A stretch of DNA of 20,864 nucleotides from CBDHHC01 sp050633205 (GCA_050633205.1 JBOEGA010000074.1:1-20864); one strand, 5' to 3'. Counted from the first letter of the stretch, positions 6,386-15,296 are shown. Notes: generated by a model from the letters alone, not told the origin. Numbers and translations: made by a program.

Positions 6386-7621
6386 TCAGGCACCGGCGGC
6401 CTTTAATTTTTGTTCTTGTGTATCTGAAGTTTGTACGGGAGAGCTTAGTTTTTCCTGTACTTCGTCTTCAGAATGGTTGGCACTTTGTATCCAGCCGCCG
6501 CCGAGGATCCGGCTGGAGCCTTCCTCGCTGTCGTAGAAGACGCAGGCCTGGCCCGGAGAGACGCCGTTTTCACCCAGATGGAGCCTGACAACCGGGGTGC
6601 CGCCTTTATTGTAAAGGGTGGCAGGTTCCGGCGGACGTGTGGAGCGGATCTTGGCAAATATTTCAATGCCTTCCGGTCCAATTTCCTTAATCGGGGTGTC
6701 GCCAAGCCAGTTTGTGTCCTTCAGGATGATCCAGAAGGCTTTCAGGGCGTCGCGTGGGCCAACAATGACTTCACGTGTCTCCGAGTTCATGCGGATTACG
6801 TAGAGAGGGTCTCCGGTTGCTATGCCGATGCCGCGGCGCTGGCCAATGGTATAGTTAATGATGCCATCATGCCGGCCGAGGACTTCACCATTCATATGGA
6901 CGATGTTACCAGGTTCAGCTGCATCAGGGCGCAGTTTCTGGATGATCTGTGTATAGCGACCTGTTGGTACAAAACAGATGTCCTGACTGTCGGATTTGGT
7001 TGCGACCTGTAGGCCGTATTTTTCCGCGAGTTTGCGCACATCGGGTTTATGCATATGGCCCAATGGGAAGCGTACGAATGAGAGCTGTTCCGGTGTTGTT
7101 GCGAACAGGAAGTAGGATTGATCGCGTTCCGGGTCGGCGGCACGGTAGAGCTCCATTCCGTGAGGTCCGGGTTTGCTTTGAATATAGTGGCCGGTTGCAA
7201 GAGCGTCTGCATCAAGGTCTTTGGCTGTGCCAAGCAGGTCGTGGAATTTCACGGTCTGATTACAGGTTATGCATGGAACTGGGGTTTCGCCCATCATATA
7301 GCTGTCTGCAAAACTGTTAATGACAGTGTCAGCAAAACGTTTTTCATAGTTCAGCACATAATGTGGGATATCGATTTTTTCAGAGACACGGCGTGCGTCA
7401 TGTATGTCCTGACCGGCACAGCAGGCGCCTTTTTTAGCTACAGCTTCGCCATGATCGTAGAGTTGCAGGGTGATACCGACAACGTCATAGCCCTGCTCTT
7501 TAAGAAGGGCCGCTACGACTGATGAATCCACTCCGCCTGACATGGCGACAACCACTTTGGTGTCTGCCGGTGCCTTTGGCAGGTATAAGCTATTGAGTTC
7601 TTTGTTCAATATTGGCGACAT
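6386..7621 (-). CDS. mnmA: tRNA-specific 2-thiouridylase MnmA
   Basis: The product is 411 aa. It adds sulfur to C2 of the wobble uridine of tRNA-Lys, -Glu and -Gln in the cytoplasm, activating the base with ATP and taking sulfur from a relay or desulfurase. The PP-loop motif SGGVDSS is at residues 28-34. The two catalytic cysteines are in PCITCN (Cys120) and QDICF (Cys216), spaced as in the family. GHY near 144 and YTIGQRRGIGI near 259 are also typical. A ~30-residue hydrophilic C-terminal tail extends past the usual end. The ATG at 7621 lacks a strong ribosome binding site but gives the usual N-terminal length before the PP-loop. The gene stands alone, upstream of tRNA-Met on the same strand. 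Confidence 0.96.
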   Translation of the reverse strand: MSPILNKELNSLYLPKAPADTKVVVAMSGGVDSSVVAALLKEQGYDVVGITLQLYDHGEAVAKKGACCAGQDIHDARRVSEKIDIPHYVLNYEKRFADTVINSFADSYMMGETPVPCITCNQTVKFHDLLGTAKDLDADALATGHYIQSKPGPHGMELYRAADPERDQSYFLFATTPEQLSFVRFPLGHMHKPDVRKLAEKYGLQVATKSDSQDICFVPTGRYTQIIQKLRPDAAEPGNIVHMNGEVLGRHDGIINYTIGQRRGIGIATGDPLYVIRMNSETREVIVGPRDALKAFWIILKDTNWLGDTPIKEIGPEGIEIFAKIRSTRPPEPATLYNKGGTPVVRLHLGENGVSPGQACVFYDSEEGSSRILGGGWIQSANHSEDEVQEKLSSPVQTSDTQEQKLKAAGA

Positions 7622-7952
7622 TGTTCTGAAAACCAGTTGCTTGTTTCATTTCGTGCATATATTCGCGGAAGATTATTCCGAAACAGTAATAACATATATA
7701 TGCAGGATTGCTATAGGGGTAAACGTGTTTACCTTAGCGCGCTGTAATATGATTAACACGCGTTGATATTTCTGTCATTCGCGGCTGTTTGCCTCAAAAA
7801 ACGAGAATATCTATTATCTGGGCGTATATTATCAGATTTTTAGGGGGGAGGTCCAATTTCTTTTGTGCAGGTATATTATTTTGGGTATGAGGGCAGAAGT
7901 CTGCAAAAATAAAATACTATAGATTACAGACTTCCATCTTCATTAGTAATGG
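7622..7952. promoter_or_regulatory. Intergenic region with palindrome GGTAAAC-N2-GTTTACC
   Basis: This 331-bp gene-free stretch separates mnmA from the beta-propeller gene. GGTAAAC and GTTTACC form a 7+7 bp dyad at 7718-7733, about 100 bp upstream of the mnmA start, and resemble a dimeric repressor operator. A second inverted repeat, GAAGTCTG/CAGACTTC (7896-7903, 7927-7934), lies just downstream of the propeller gene's stop and could help terminate it, but it has no clean T-run. Confidence 0.45.
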
Positions 7953-9917
7953 TTACGGTTTAGTAAATGTTAGTGCCTGCAGGTTAAAAGGGCCGGGCGG
8001 TGTTTCTTTATCTTTTCCAAAGAGGTGGGAAAAGTGGGAGGTTGCGAACACAATGTCTGTGCCTGTTATTAAACCGCTGGTTGGCTGGGAGTTTGCCTCG
8101 TGGAGAGTAGCCAGGTTGGCTTTTTTGTCAGAAATCCTGGCATGGGTTATTCTGCCTTTCCCCGCACTAGTGAGGCCGTTTTCGAAGATTATTAATTGCT
8201 CAGGGGCAATAACTCTCAGGGCGTCCGCTCCTGTAAGCGGGCGAGACAGTTTCAGCTCCGTAATATCTCTCGCAGCATAATTCTCATCAAGTCTGATACG
8301 AAATAACTTTCCTTTAGTGAATGTAGTTATATAGACAGACTGATCATAGCGAGACCAAGCAATGCCGTTACTATTAAAGGCCGACCCACCAAGTAGTGGG
8401 TTTTTAAGCCAGACAGTCAGGGTACCACCTGCTTTTGGAGAAAATTTCAAGACACGGGCTTTTTTAGTATCTGAAATTAATAAAAACCTACTGTTTACTG
8501 ATGTGATATCATTGCAAAAACCTTCATCAGGCAATTTCCAATGGCCATTTTTCCGGCCACTGGTTAAATGAAATGAAGTCAACGCTGATTTTCCTGTAGC
8601 AGTTTTATGGACACCAAGGTTTGCTGTGCAGGCATATAAACGCCTGCTTTCTTCATCAATGTGTAATCCCTGAACGGACATCAGGCCATTTGTCCCTGGT
8701 GTAATAAAGGTTGTGTTTTTTCCGGTTTTTGCATTTATGTGAATTATGGAGCTTTGGGTTGCGCTGCCTAAAAAGTAACTGCCGGATGCATCCTGTGCGA
8801 TGCTTTCGGGGTAAAAGTTATCAGGCAGGCGTGCGATTTTTCTGATTTCTGATTTGTTACGGATGCCGGAAGATCTGTTGTTTATCGGGTATTCAATAAC
8901 TCTGAAGTTGTCTGGAATTTTGATACCAAGGGCATCCTTGATCAGAAAGTGACGAACACGTCCTTCTGTAATATAAACTTTATTGCCTTTTACAGTCAGG
9001 TTTAAAGGAGTGTCCAGGTTATCTAGCAGCGTCTTTATGTTGTATGGCTGGTTCTGTTTGAGATTAACTGACAAAAGTTTTCCGTTACCACTTTTAGCTG
9101 CTCCTTCGAGGATCAGTAATTGTCCATCAGGGCTTAATGCCAGTCCATCCGGGTTTTCTATGGCGCGGTCAAGTTTAATATGGCTGACTTTGTTTTTTCT
9201 GTTTTGGTTCAGTTCTATATGAAGTAATGCACCATCGCTCCACAGTCCAATGATCAGATTGCCATTGGGCAGTTTTACTATACCTGCCGGTCCAAGGTTA
9301 CCCGGCTTCATTAAAGGCCCGGATGCAATTACGGTGAAGCTGGCTCCGAGTTTGTTTAAATGAAGTACCCGATCCTGAAAACTATCGGTGATGTAAATAC
9401 CTCCTTTGCCATCCAGGGCAATATCATTGGCAAAGCCTTTGTCAGGTATTGCTGCCGACCAGATTACCTTACCTTTTGAGATATCAATTGCAGCTATTCT
9501 ATGTGGGCGACGTATTATTTTTCCTTTTACTTCTTTACCTACAAAATCTGGAGAGGCGACCCATAAAATCTTAGTAAGTGGATCAAAGCGAAGTGCGGTT
9601 CCGGCAAAGGAATCTTCAGTTTCTTTAAAGACGGTTTTAATTTTGCCTTCAGGGCTTATGCTGATGATATCTCCACGGGTTACCGATCCAACATAAATAA
9701 TAGTACCATTTGGTGAGTGTGTAATTCCATTTGGATACTTAAATCCTTCAGGGAGCTCAATGCTTCTGACCTTCTGTTCTTTAGCATGAAGATGAAAAGG
9801 TGATGCAGTCAGAAACAGAAAGAACAGTATGATCAAGGTAGGTATGATAGCCAGTTCAGCCGTAATATTGCTATGATACCGGTTAGTGCAGTTATCTTGC
9901 TGTGGTTTTATTAGCAT
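7953..9917 (-). CDS. Exported double SMP-30/gluconolactonase-like beta-propeller protein
   Basis: The product is 654 aa. A basic/polar N-terminus, a hydrophobic stretch at about residues 22-40 and LHA before Lys46 suggest a signal peptide and a periplasmic protein. The mature part is two related propeller halves (about 47-345 and 360-654) with matching landmarks: PEGFKYPNGI and PDNFYPESIA, PDKGFANDIA and PDEGFCNDIT, GPAGIVKLPNG and NSNGIAWSRYD, NPDGLALSPDG and GADALRVIAPE. These resemble SMP-30/NHL propeller blades. Substrate and activity are not evident; it could hydrolyse a lactone or ester, or act as a binding scaffold. AGGA eight bases before the ATG supports the start. It lies 46 bp downstream of the broken dehydrogenase on the same strand, probably in one operon. 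Confidence 0.75.
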   Translation of the reverse strand: MLIKPQQDNCTNRYHSNITAELAIIPTLIILFFLFLTASPFHLHAKEQKVRSIELPEGFKYPNGITHSPNGTIIYVGSVTRGDIISISPEGKIKTVFKETEDSFAGTALRFDPLTKILWVASPDFVGKEVKGKIIRRPHRIAAIDISKGKVIWSAAIPDKGFANDIALDGKGGIYITDSFQDRVLHLNKLGASFTVIASGPLMKPGNLGPAGIVKLPNGNLIIGLWSDGALLHIELNQNRKNKVSHIKLDRAIENPDGLALSPDGQLLILEGAAKSGNGKLLSVNLKQNQPYNIKTLLDNLDTPLNLTVKGNKVYITEGRVRHFLIKDALGIKIPDNFRVIEYPINNRSSGIRNKSEIRKIARLPDNFYPESIAQDASGSYFLGSATQSSIIHINAKTGKNTTFITPGTNGLMSVQGLHIDEESRRLYACTANLGVHKTATGKSALTSFHLTSGRKNGHWKLPDEGFCNDITSVNSRFLLISDTKKARVLKFSPKAGGTLTVWLKNPLLGGSAFNSNGIAWSRYDQSVYITTFTKGKLFRIRLDENYAARDITELKLSRPLTGADALRVIAPEQLIIFENGLTSAGKGRITHARISDKKANLATLHEANSQPTSGLITGTDIVFATSHFSHLFGKDKETPPGPFNLQALTFTKP

Positions 9918-9963
9918 GTTTAAATCCTGCCAGTTTGATGGGGTTAAGGGATAGAATTATTTG

Positions 9964-10737
9964 TCAGGAACTTCTTTGACCCGGGATTGCGTAGCCGCCA
10001 TCAACCGGAATTGACTGGCCTGTAATATTTGAAGCCTGATCAGATAAGAGGAAAGCCGCAAGTCGGGCTACTTCACGGGGAGTTCCCATGCGTTTGACAG
10101 GGTGGCTTTTACTGAAATCATCTAATATGCTTTCGTCATGACCAAAGGCTTCTCTTGTCATTTCCGTATCGATTCCGCCCGGGTTTATATTGTTGATCCG
10201 GATACCGTATTGTGCCAGTTCGATTGCTGCTGGACGTACTAAACCGTCAATTCCAGCTTTAGATGCGGAATAGGTGGTTGAGCCTGGTAATGCTCCGAGG
10301 GATAGCCATGAGGATGTATTTACTATGGCACCACCGCCATGCTTAACCATGTAGGCTGCCTGTTCACGTACAGACATTCAGATGGCTTTCAGGTTTGTGT
10401 CAATGGTTGTGTCCCAATCAGCTTCGGATTGTTCAAGCATCGGAACGAAGTTTCCTATGGTACCGGCATTATTAAATGCGAAATCAAGCCTGCCAAATGC
10501 CGAGATAGTTTCCTGTACAATTCTACGGTGATCCGATGCAACAGTGATATCAGCCTGAATTGCTATGGCTTGTCCTCCATTACTTTCGATTTCCCTGACC
10601 AGCTCTGAAAGTTTTTCTCTTCTACGAGCAACAAGTGCTATTTTTGCTTTCTCTTCAGCAAAAAGCAGGCCTGCTGCATGGCCAATGCCTGAGCTGGCTC
10701 CAATAACAAGACCCGATTTGTTTTTTAGTAAGTCCAT
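9964..10737 (-). pseudogene. Short-chain dehydrogenase/reductase interrupted by an in-frame TGA
   Basis: The reading frame encodes a complete classical SDR of about 257 residues except for one stop. The cofactor motif GASSGIG is at residues 13-19, NNAG near 89-92, the catalytic serine region NTSSW near 140-144, and YSASK gives Tyr156 and Lys160. The C-terminal PGGIDTEM and the closing NITGQSIPVDGG are also normal. At codon 120 (10380-10378) the frame reads NLKAI-TGA-MSV. Related SDRs often have Trp or another bulky hydrophobic residue after NLK.., so a TGG-to-TGA change is the simplest explanation. Translation could restart at the ATG directly after the stop, but that piece lacks the cofactor site. 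It is therefore a recent pseudogene, a sequencing error or (unlikely) a recoded codon. It is divergent from lysR. Confidence 0.85.
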
Positions 10738-10817
10738 AGCTTTTATCCTTTTTTTGTTTTCCGGGTAAAATCTAATGGCTTTAGATGGGAAGATAATCGT
10801 GGTTGCATGCTTATCAC

Positions 10818-10836
10818 TATTGCGCTAGGTGCAATA
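10818..10836. promoter_or_regulatory. LysR-type T-N11-A operator in the SDR/lysR divergent region
   Basis: TATTGC-GCTAGGT-GCAATA is a perfect 6+6 dyad with the T-N11-A spacing bound by LysR-type regulators. It ends 29 bp before the lysR start and lies about 80 bp upstream of the SDR start. This is where such a regulator represses itself and controls the divergent gene. Confidence 0.7.
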
Positions 10837-10865
10837 ATGCTTATGCCATTTGTCTGAGGCCAGAT

Positions 10866-11780
10866 ATGTTAGATAATCTTGATAATGATCGTATTGCCCT
10901 GATACGGGCTTTTGCTGAAAGTGCTCTTAGGCTTAATTTTACTGAGGCCGCAAACAAGCTGAACTTGACACCCTCGACGTTAGGGCGCCGTATTAAGCGA
11001 CTTGAGCAATCTCTGGGGGTGGATCTTTTTGTGAGAACAACAAGGCGTGTTGCCCTTACCGAAGCAGGTAATATTTATCTGAACTATTGCCAGTCAATTT
11101 TGTCTCAGATAGAGGAGGCTGATGCTGTTGCCGGTTCACTAGGGAGAAGCCCAGCAGGGCTGTTAAGGGTTAGTGCACCTGCCAGTTTTGGGAAGCTTTA
11201 TATTGCTCCCGTATTGCCTGATTTTTTAAACCAATACCCCGATATTCAACTGGATATTGATTTTACAGATCACTTTGTGGATCTGATTGAGCAGAGAATT
11301 GATGTTGCAATTAGGATCGGGGCTTTGGTGGATTCTACTATGAAAGCAAAGCAGTTATCTACCAATGTAAGACGGCTGGTTGCGTCACCATCCTATTTGA
11401 AAAAAGCACCACCTCTTGAGACAATAGAAGATCTGGAAAGTCATAAGCTCCTGTATTTCTCATATTTGAGGGGGAACGATATCTGGTCACTGGAACAGAA
11501 TGGAGATCTTCAAGTGGTTGCGGTAAAACCCTATTTACGTTCCAATGATGCTCTTACACTATTTGAATCTGCTCTGGCCGGACAGGGTATCGCTTTACTA
11601 GCAGATTTTATTACCAAGGTCTCTCTTGATAAGGGAGAGCTAGTGACTGTACTACACAAATGGAAGATTCCGAACACGGGAATTTATGCGATCTATTCGA
11701 GTTCAAGTTTTTTGCCTGCCAAAAGCAGGGTATTTATTGATTTTCTTTCGCGGCTTTTGAAAAAGAACGCCTTTTACTAA
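10866..11780 (+). CDS. LysR-family transcriptional regulator
   Basis: The product is 304 aa from the ATG at 10866, which has GAGG six bases upstream. An upstream extension to 10803 is open but would run through the operator. The N-terminal winged HTH (about residues 8-65) reads FTEAANKLNLTPSTLGRRIKRLEQSLGVDLFVRTTRRVALTEAG, i.e. the LysR pattern. From about residue 90 a periplasmic-binding-protein-like effector domain follows (GLLRVSAPASFG, IDVAIRIG, SALAGQGIALL). The inducer is unknown. Divergent placement and the T-N11-A box between the genes indicate that it controls the SDR/propeller operon and itself. Confidence 0.92.
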   Translation: MLDNLDNDRIALIRAFAESALRLNFTEAANKLNLTPSTLGRRIKRLEQSLGVDLFVRTTRRVALTEAGNIYLNYCQSILSQIEEADAVAGSLGRSPAGLLRVSAPASFGKLYIAPVLPDFLNQYPDIQLDIDFTDHFVDLIEQRIDVAIRIGALVDSTMKAKQLSTNVRRLVASPSYLKKAPPLETIEDLESHKLLYFSYLRGNDIWSLEQNGDLQVVAVKPYLRSNDALTLFESALAGQGIALLADFITKVSLDKGELVTVLHKWKIPNTGIYAIYSSSSFLPAKSRVFIDFLSRLLKKNAFY

Positions 11781-12218
11781 TCAGTTTCATGGGAAAGCCG
11801 TGTGGGACAGGGAGGTGTTCGTTATCTTGCCCATTTTGTTAAAGGTATTTTTTATTTAATAAAGAAGCAGTCTCATTTTCAATTTTCTTCTGTGCCCTTC
11901 GCCATTCACCCCCATCCCCCGCTTCGCGGGTACTTCCCCGTTGAGGTGTACAGACCGGACAGAGGGGGAAGAGGGAATATGCTGTTGGTTTAGTGTGTTA
12001 TAGTTGTGTTTATTGGTTGCAGCACTGGCCTGTGAGGTGGGTATCCGGTTTTATTATTTTATTTATACATGCTTTAGGTCACAGCAGGAAGGGAGAGGGA
12101 GTATTTTGCCTTTCAGGGGGTAATTATTGCCGTAAGGGTATTTTCTTTATTGCTGGCTTGTTGTTGGATTTCACCTGTAAGCTATTGATATATATATGAA
12201 TTGATTATTTTTTAAAGT
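11781..12218. other. Gene-free spacer between lysR and fliK with a GC-rich palindrome
   Basis: I see no convincing gene; the open frames here have no family resemblance and weak starts. The region contains CCCGC-TTC-GCGGG (11918-11930), followed by CTTCCCC (11933-11939) paired at distance with GGGGAAG (11965-11971), a REP-like palindromic patch in otherwise T-rich DNA. It may end lysR transcription or be a dispersed repeat. Confidence 0.5.
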
Positions 12219-12233
12219 TGGTCCGAACCTTGC
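12219..12233 (+). promoter_or_regulatory. Sigma-54 (-24/-12) promoter of fliK-flgD
   Basis: TGGTCC-N5-TTGC matches TGGCAC-N5-TTGC, with the invariant GG and GC at correct spacing. It lies 48 bp before the fliK ATG. FlbD, encoded at 19335, is the expected activator. Confidence 0.72.
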
Positions 12234-12281
12234 TTTTATGATGGCAGACGAAGATTTACTTTAATAAACCGGATATTCGAT

Positions 12282-13697
12282 ATGCTCGATACAATCAACA
12301 ATATGCTTGCTACCCACAGCACAATACAGCAGCGGGAAAATAAGTCGTTGGAGCCTGACCGAAAGAGTTCGGATAAATTTTCGGATCATGTGAGTGCTGC
12401 TGATGATCAATCTCAGAAAGAGCGGAAGAAACCGGATGAGGTTTCCCGCAATGATGACAATGATCAGGTTGATCAGAAGCAGAGTACGGATAAGCCTTCA
12501 CGCAAGAATGAGACTGAGGACAGTTCCGAGGCCAATGCCGAGGGGGCAGGTAATGCCAGCGGAGAAGAGCAGGAAGTTGATTTTGAGACAGCATTATTGC
12601 TGTTGAATGAAATTCAGGATGTTGTTGAAGATGATGTCGAGTTTCTTCAGACAACAACTGATGAGACCGCCGGGGTGCTTGACGAGAATGCTCAAGTTGG
12701 TGAGATACAGTCCGGAGCGCTGGGGGAGTCTTTGGGGGAAGACGCCTCCGCGCTTCTGGCATCTGATCTGCCTGGTGAAGTCAAAAATGCATTACAGAAT
12801 GGTGAGCAGCAAGCGGATGCTGGAGAGGGTGAGCTGGTGTCTGAAGAAGACCTTTCAGCATTGCCAAAAGACTTCCAGCAGACGGGTGATCAGGATAAGG
12901 GACAGGGGAAAAAAGGGCCTGCTACGATTACGCCACTTGAACGCACTGGTAAAGATGATGGTTTGAGAGATGCAGATGCGGGGAAAAACAGTAATGGTGA
13001 AAACCTGATCGACGGGGAAGAAGGGGAGCTTCTCGGCAAGGAACAGGATGGCACCAAGGGCGCAGAAAATTCTGAGGGCAAAGGTGAGCAGAAGGTTCAG
13101 GCCAGACTATTTAATGCTCAGGCCCAGGCCAGTCAGAATGCTGCTAACAGCCTTCATGGCAATGGTGCGCAGGCAGATGCAGGCTTGTCAGTCATTCAGA
13201 ATAGCCAGAATGCAAATGCAGCTTCGCAACTGAATATGGCTCAGGGTTTGGCAACTTCTCAGCAAACGCAGCAGGTGCCAGTCAATAATGTAGCCCTGCA
13301 GATTGCCGCTAAAGCACAGAACGGTGCCAAGCGTTTTGATATACAACTGGACCCGCCTGAACTGGGTCGTATTGATGTCAGGCTTGATGTTGGCAAGGAT
13401 GGCTCAGTTAATACACATATTGCCGTTGAGCGTTCAGAGACGCTTGATCTGATGCAGAGAGATGCGCGTGCCCTTGAAAAAGCCCTTCATGAAGCCGGAT
13501 TGAATATGAAAGAAGGCAACCTTCAGTTTTCATTGAAAGAAGAAGGATTTCAGGGGGAAGGTTTTGAGTTTGAAGAAAATGGTAATGGCCCTGATGAAGA
13601 TGATGACGGGCTAGAGGCCGTAGATATGAATATTGAACATGTCATGAATCTCTACCGACAGAGTGGTGGGGCGACAGGTCTGGACATCAGAGTATAA
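12282..13697 (+). CDS. fliK: Flagellar hook-length control protein FliK
   Basis: The product is 471 aa. FliK measures hook length during export and switches the secretion apparatus from rod/hook to filament substrates. The C-terminal hook-length domain (Flg_hook, about residues 330-420) is clear: FDIQLDPPELGRIDVRLDV, then an amphipathic segment through LMQRDARALEKALHEAGL and LQFSLKEEG. The N-terminal two thirds are very rich in Glu, Asp, Gln, Asn and Gly, as in the disordered ruler part of FliK proteins, so annotation rests on the C-terminal domain. The acidic tail after the domain is slightly extended. It is followed 14 bp later by flgD, with which it forms an operon behind a sigma-54 promoter. 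Confidence 0.93.
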   Translation: MLDTINNMLATHSTIQQRENKSLEPDRKSSDKFSDHVSAADDQSQKERKKPDEVSRNDDNDQVDQKQSTDKPSRKNETEDSSEANAEGAGNASGEEQEVDFETALLLLNEIQDVVEDDVEFLQTTTDETAGVLDENAQVGEIQSGALGESLGEDASALLASDLPGEVKNALQNGEQQADAGEGELVSEEDLSALPKDFQQTGDQDKGQGKKGPATITPLERTGKDDGLRDADAGKNSNGENLIDGEEGELLGKEQDGTKGAENSEGKGEQKVQARLFNAQAQASQNAANSLHGNGAQADAGLSVIQNSQNANAASQLNMAQGLATSQQTQQVPVNNVALQIAAKAQNGAKRFDIQLDPPELGRIDVRLDVGKDGSVNTHIAVERSETLDLMQRDARALEKALHEAGLNMKEGNLQFSLKEEGFQGEGFEFEENGNGPDEDDDGLEAVDMNIEHVMNLYRQSGGATGLDIRV

Positions 13698-13711
13698 AGG
13701 AGTGATGCGTC

Positions 13712-14395
13712 ATGGAAATTAACCCTTATTCAGCAATATCGACCCTGGGTAATACATCTGCTGATAAAGCAACTGTAGCAGACAATTTTGATACATTTCT
13801 GCAGTTGCTGACAACGCAGCTGAAAAATCAGGACCCTACTGATCCGCTGGATACCAATCAGTTTACCCAGCAGCTTGTGCAGTTTACGGAGGTTGAGCAG
13901 CTTGTCAAAAGTAATGATCACCTGAAAAATCTGTCATTGCTTTCTGCTGCCAATGCTATCAATGGAGCAGTGGGTTATATAGGGCAGACAGTATCCTTTA
14001 ACGCAGAGAGCGCTGATCTGAAAGAAGGCAAGGCTTCGTGGGGATACACAAGTCAAGGTGATAGTGATACGGCCACATTTACAATAAGTGATGATACCGG
14101 TAACGAGATCTACTCTGAAACAAGATCAATAAAAGAGGGAATCGGAAGTTTTGTCTGGAATGGACAGAAAACTGATGGTGGCGTTGCTCCGGATGGGAAG
14201 TATAAGCTGAAAATAAATGCCAAAGATAACCAAGGTGGCACAGTAAATGTATCATCGGTCGTTTCCGGGACAGTGGACGGTGTCGATATGACCGATTCTG
14301 AACCAGTTCTGGTTATACATGGCCAGAAGATCAAATTATCTGAGGTGCTGGCAGTTAACCGACCTATCGCCAGTAATACAAATACAACGGAATAA
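13712..14395 (+). CDS. flgD: Flagellar hook assembly scaffold FlgD
   Basis: The product is 227 aa. FlgD caps the growing hook in the periplasm and beyond the outer membrane, and is discarded when the hook is complete. The N-terminal export region holds FLQLLTTQLKNQDPTDPLD and FTQQLVQFTEVEQLVKSN (about residues 28-70), the signature of the family. The middle has the FlgD Tudor/Ig-like part, with FVWNGQKTDGGVAPDGKYKL near 149-168. Length is normal. A strong AAGGAG precedes the ATG at 13712. It is co-transcribed with fliK. Confidence 0.96.
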   Translation: MEINPYSAISTLGNTSADKATVADNFDTFLQLLTTQLKNQDPTDPLDTNQFTQQLVQFTEVEQLVKSNDHLKNLSLLSAANAINGAVGYIGQTVSFNAESADLKEGKASWGYTSQGDSDTATFTISDDTGNEIYSETRSIKEGIGSFVWNGQKTDGGVAPDGKYKLKINAKDNQGGTVNVSSVVSGTVDGVDMTDSEPVLVIHGQKIKLSEVLAVNRPIASNTNTTE

Positions 14396-14735
14396 ATCCT
14401 GTTTTCTGAAGTGATTTTTTGGATTTATATTGAGCTTTAACATTTTGTAATTGTTGTATTTTTGTCCTGTTGTTTATGTTTTATTATGCCGCACTCAAAA
14501 TACTGATGCAAATGGATCACATATTGCGTTCCATTGAGACTGGCCCGGTACTTGCTAAATACTCTGTTAACAATCTGGTTTTAATTCCTTAACTGTACCG
14601 ATTGAAAACTATGAATAAATCACGGTTGCTGTTTTTGCTTAAAGCGTAACTTGTGAAAGTCGTTTTAGGTAAATTTTAAGCGGCTCATAGTAAAGTCAAT
14701 GTCGGGTAGGTCAGGTGTGTAGTATTGAGAGTATT
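14396..14735 (+). promoter_or_regulatory. Upstream region of sciP with a CtrA-like box
   Basis: The region is AT-rich and has no gene. ATAAATCC/GGATTTAT at the flgD end (about 14393-14430) can pair weakly. TTAG-GTAAATT-TTAA at 14665-14679 has the 7-bp spacing of a CtrA site with one mismatch to TTAA-N7-TTAA, 56 bp before the sciP ATG. In Caulobacter sciP is CtrA-activated. Confidence 0.5.
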
Positions 14736-15017
14736 ATGTCAGAACAATTTAGGCCAAGAGTAAGATATGTCATTGGGCCGGACGGAAGTCCACTCACGAT
14801 AGCGGATCTTCCGCCAAAAACGACCAAGCGCTGGGTTATACGGCGGAAAGCTGAAGTTGTTGCAGCAGTGCGTGGTGGATTGATCAGTTTAGAAGAAGCA
14901 TGTGAGCGTTATACGCTTACAGTTGAAGAGTTTCTAAGCTGGCAGCGATCTATTGACCGTCATGGTTTGGCTGGTTTGAGGGCCACGCGCGTTCAGGATT
15001 ATCGCAGCGGTCAATAA
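14736..15017 (+). CDS. sciP: CtrA inhibitor SciP (DUF1153)
   Basis: The product is 93 aa from the ATG at 14736. An upstream GTG at 14715 extends the frame by seven unlikely residues. The protein is recognisable from RPRVRYVIGPDGSPLTIADLPP, then TKRWVIRRKAEVVAAVRGGL and SLEEACERYTLTVEEFLSWQ, a small helix-turn-helix conserved throughout alphaproteobacteria. In Caulobacter SciP binds DNA-bound CtrA and blocks its recruitment of RNA polymerase, confining CtrA-driven flagellar transcription to part of the cell cycle. It is flanked by its own promoter region and by a terminator-like stem, so it appears monocistronic. Its place between flgD and fliF links it to the flagellar regulon. Confidence 0.94.
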   Translation: MSEQFRPRVRYVIGPDGSPLTIADLPPKTTKRWVIRRKAEVVAAVRGGLISLEEACERYTLTVEEFLSWQRSIDRHGLAGLRATRVQDYRSGQ

Positions 15018-15040
15018 GCCCTGAAATTTTGCACTATTAT

Positions 15041-15067
15041 AGCCTGCACTGTTTTACAGTGCGGGCT
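15041..15067 (+). terminator. Stem-loop after sciP
   Basis: AGCCTGCACTGT (15041-15052) pairs with ACAGTGCGGGCT (15056-15067) over 12 bp including one G-U, closed by TTT. Only a four-T run follows (near 15074), so it is a reasonable but not ideal intrinsic terminator 24 bp past the stop. Confidence 0.6.
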
Positions 15068-15188
15068 AAGGTCGTTTTCTAGCCAGTTCTCATATTGTTA
15101 TCCTTGTTTGCCTTAAGTATATTATAATTATAAAGCTGATTTTTTGAATATTTTAGTTGTTATTTACTTGTTCTTTGACTTGCCAACA

Positions 15189-15203
15189 TTAAGAATCTGT
15201 TAG
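15189..15203 (+). promoter_or_regulatory. CtrA-like box upstream of the fliF operon
   Basis: TTAA-GAATCTG-TTAG has the exact spacing of TTAA-N7-TTAA with one mismatch, 93 bp before the fliF start. fliF operons of Caulobacter are direct CtrA targets. Confidence 0.55.
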
Positions 15204-15296
15204 TAAATAGGTGGGAATTTTTTACCTAGTTAGTCATTAATTTGCGTGTGTGCGTATTAAATAGGTCCTGACTACGTCTACAGATAGGCTCTACGC

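Noticed and set aside
6892..7522. Long plus-strand open frames opposite mnmA
   Set aside because: They are antisense to a clearly conserved gene and carry no recognisable motif.
10378..10380. TGA as a selenocysteine codon in the SDR
   Set aside because: SDRs do not use a catalytic selenocysteine at this position and no SECIS-like hairpin was seen just downstream; nonsense mutation or error is simpler.
10803..10865. Upstream start for the LysR regulator
   Set aside because: The extension would translate across the T-N11-A operator and lacks similarity to LysR N-termini; the ATG at 10866 has a good ribosome binding site.
11802..12199. Two short plus-strand open frames between lysR and fliK
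   Set aside because: No family resemblance, weak starts, and one crosses a GC-rich palindrome; more likely non-coding spacer.
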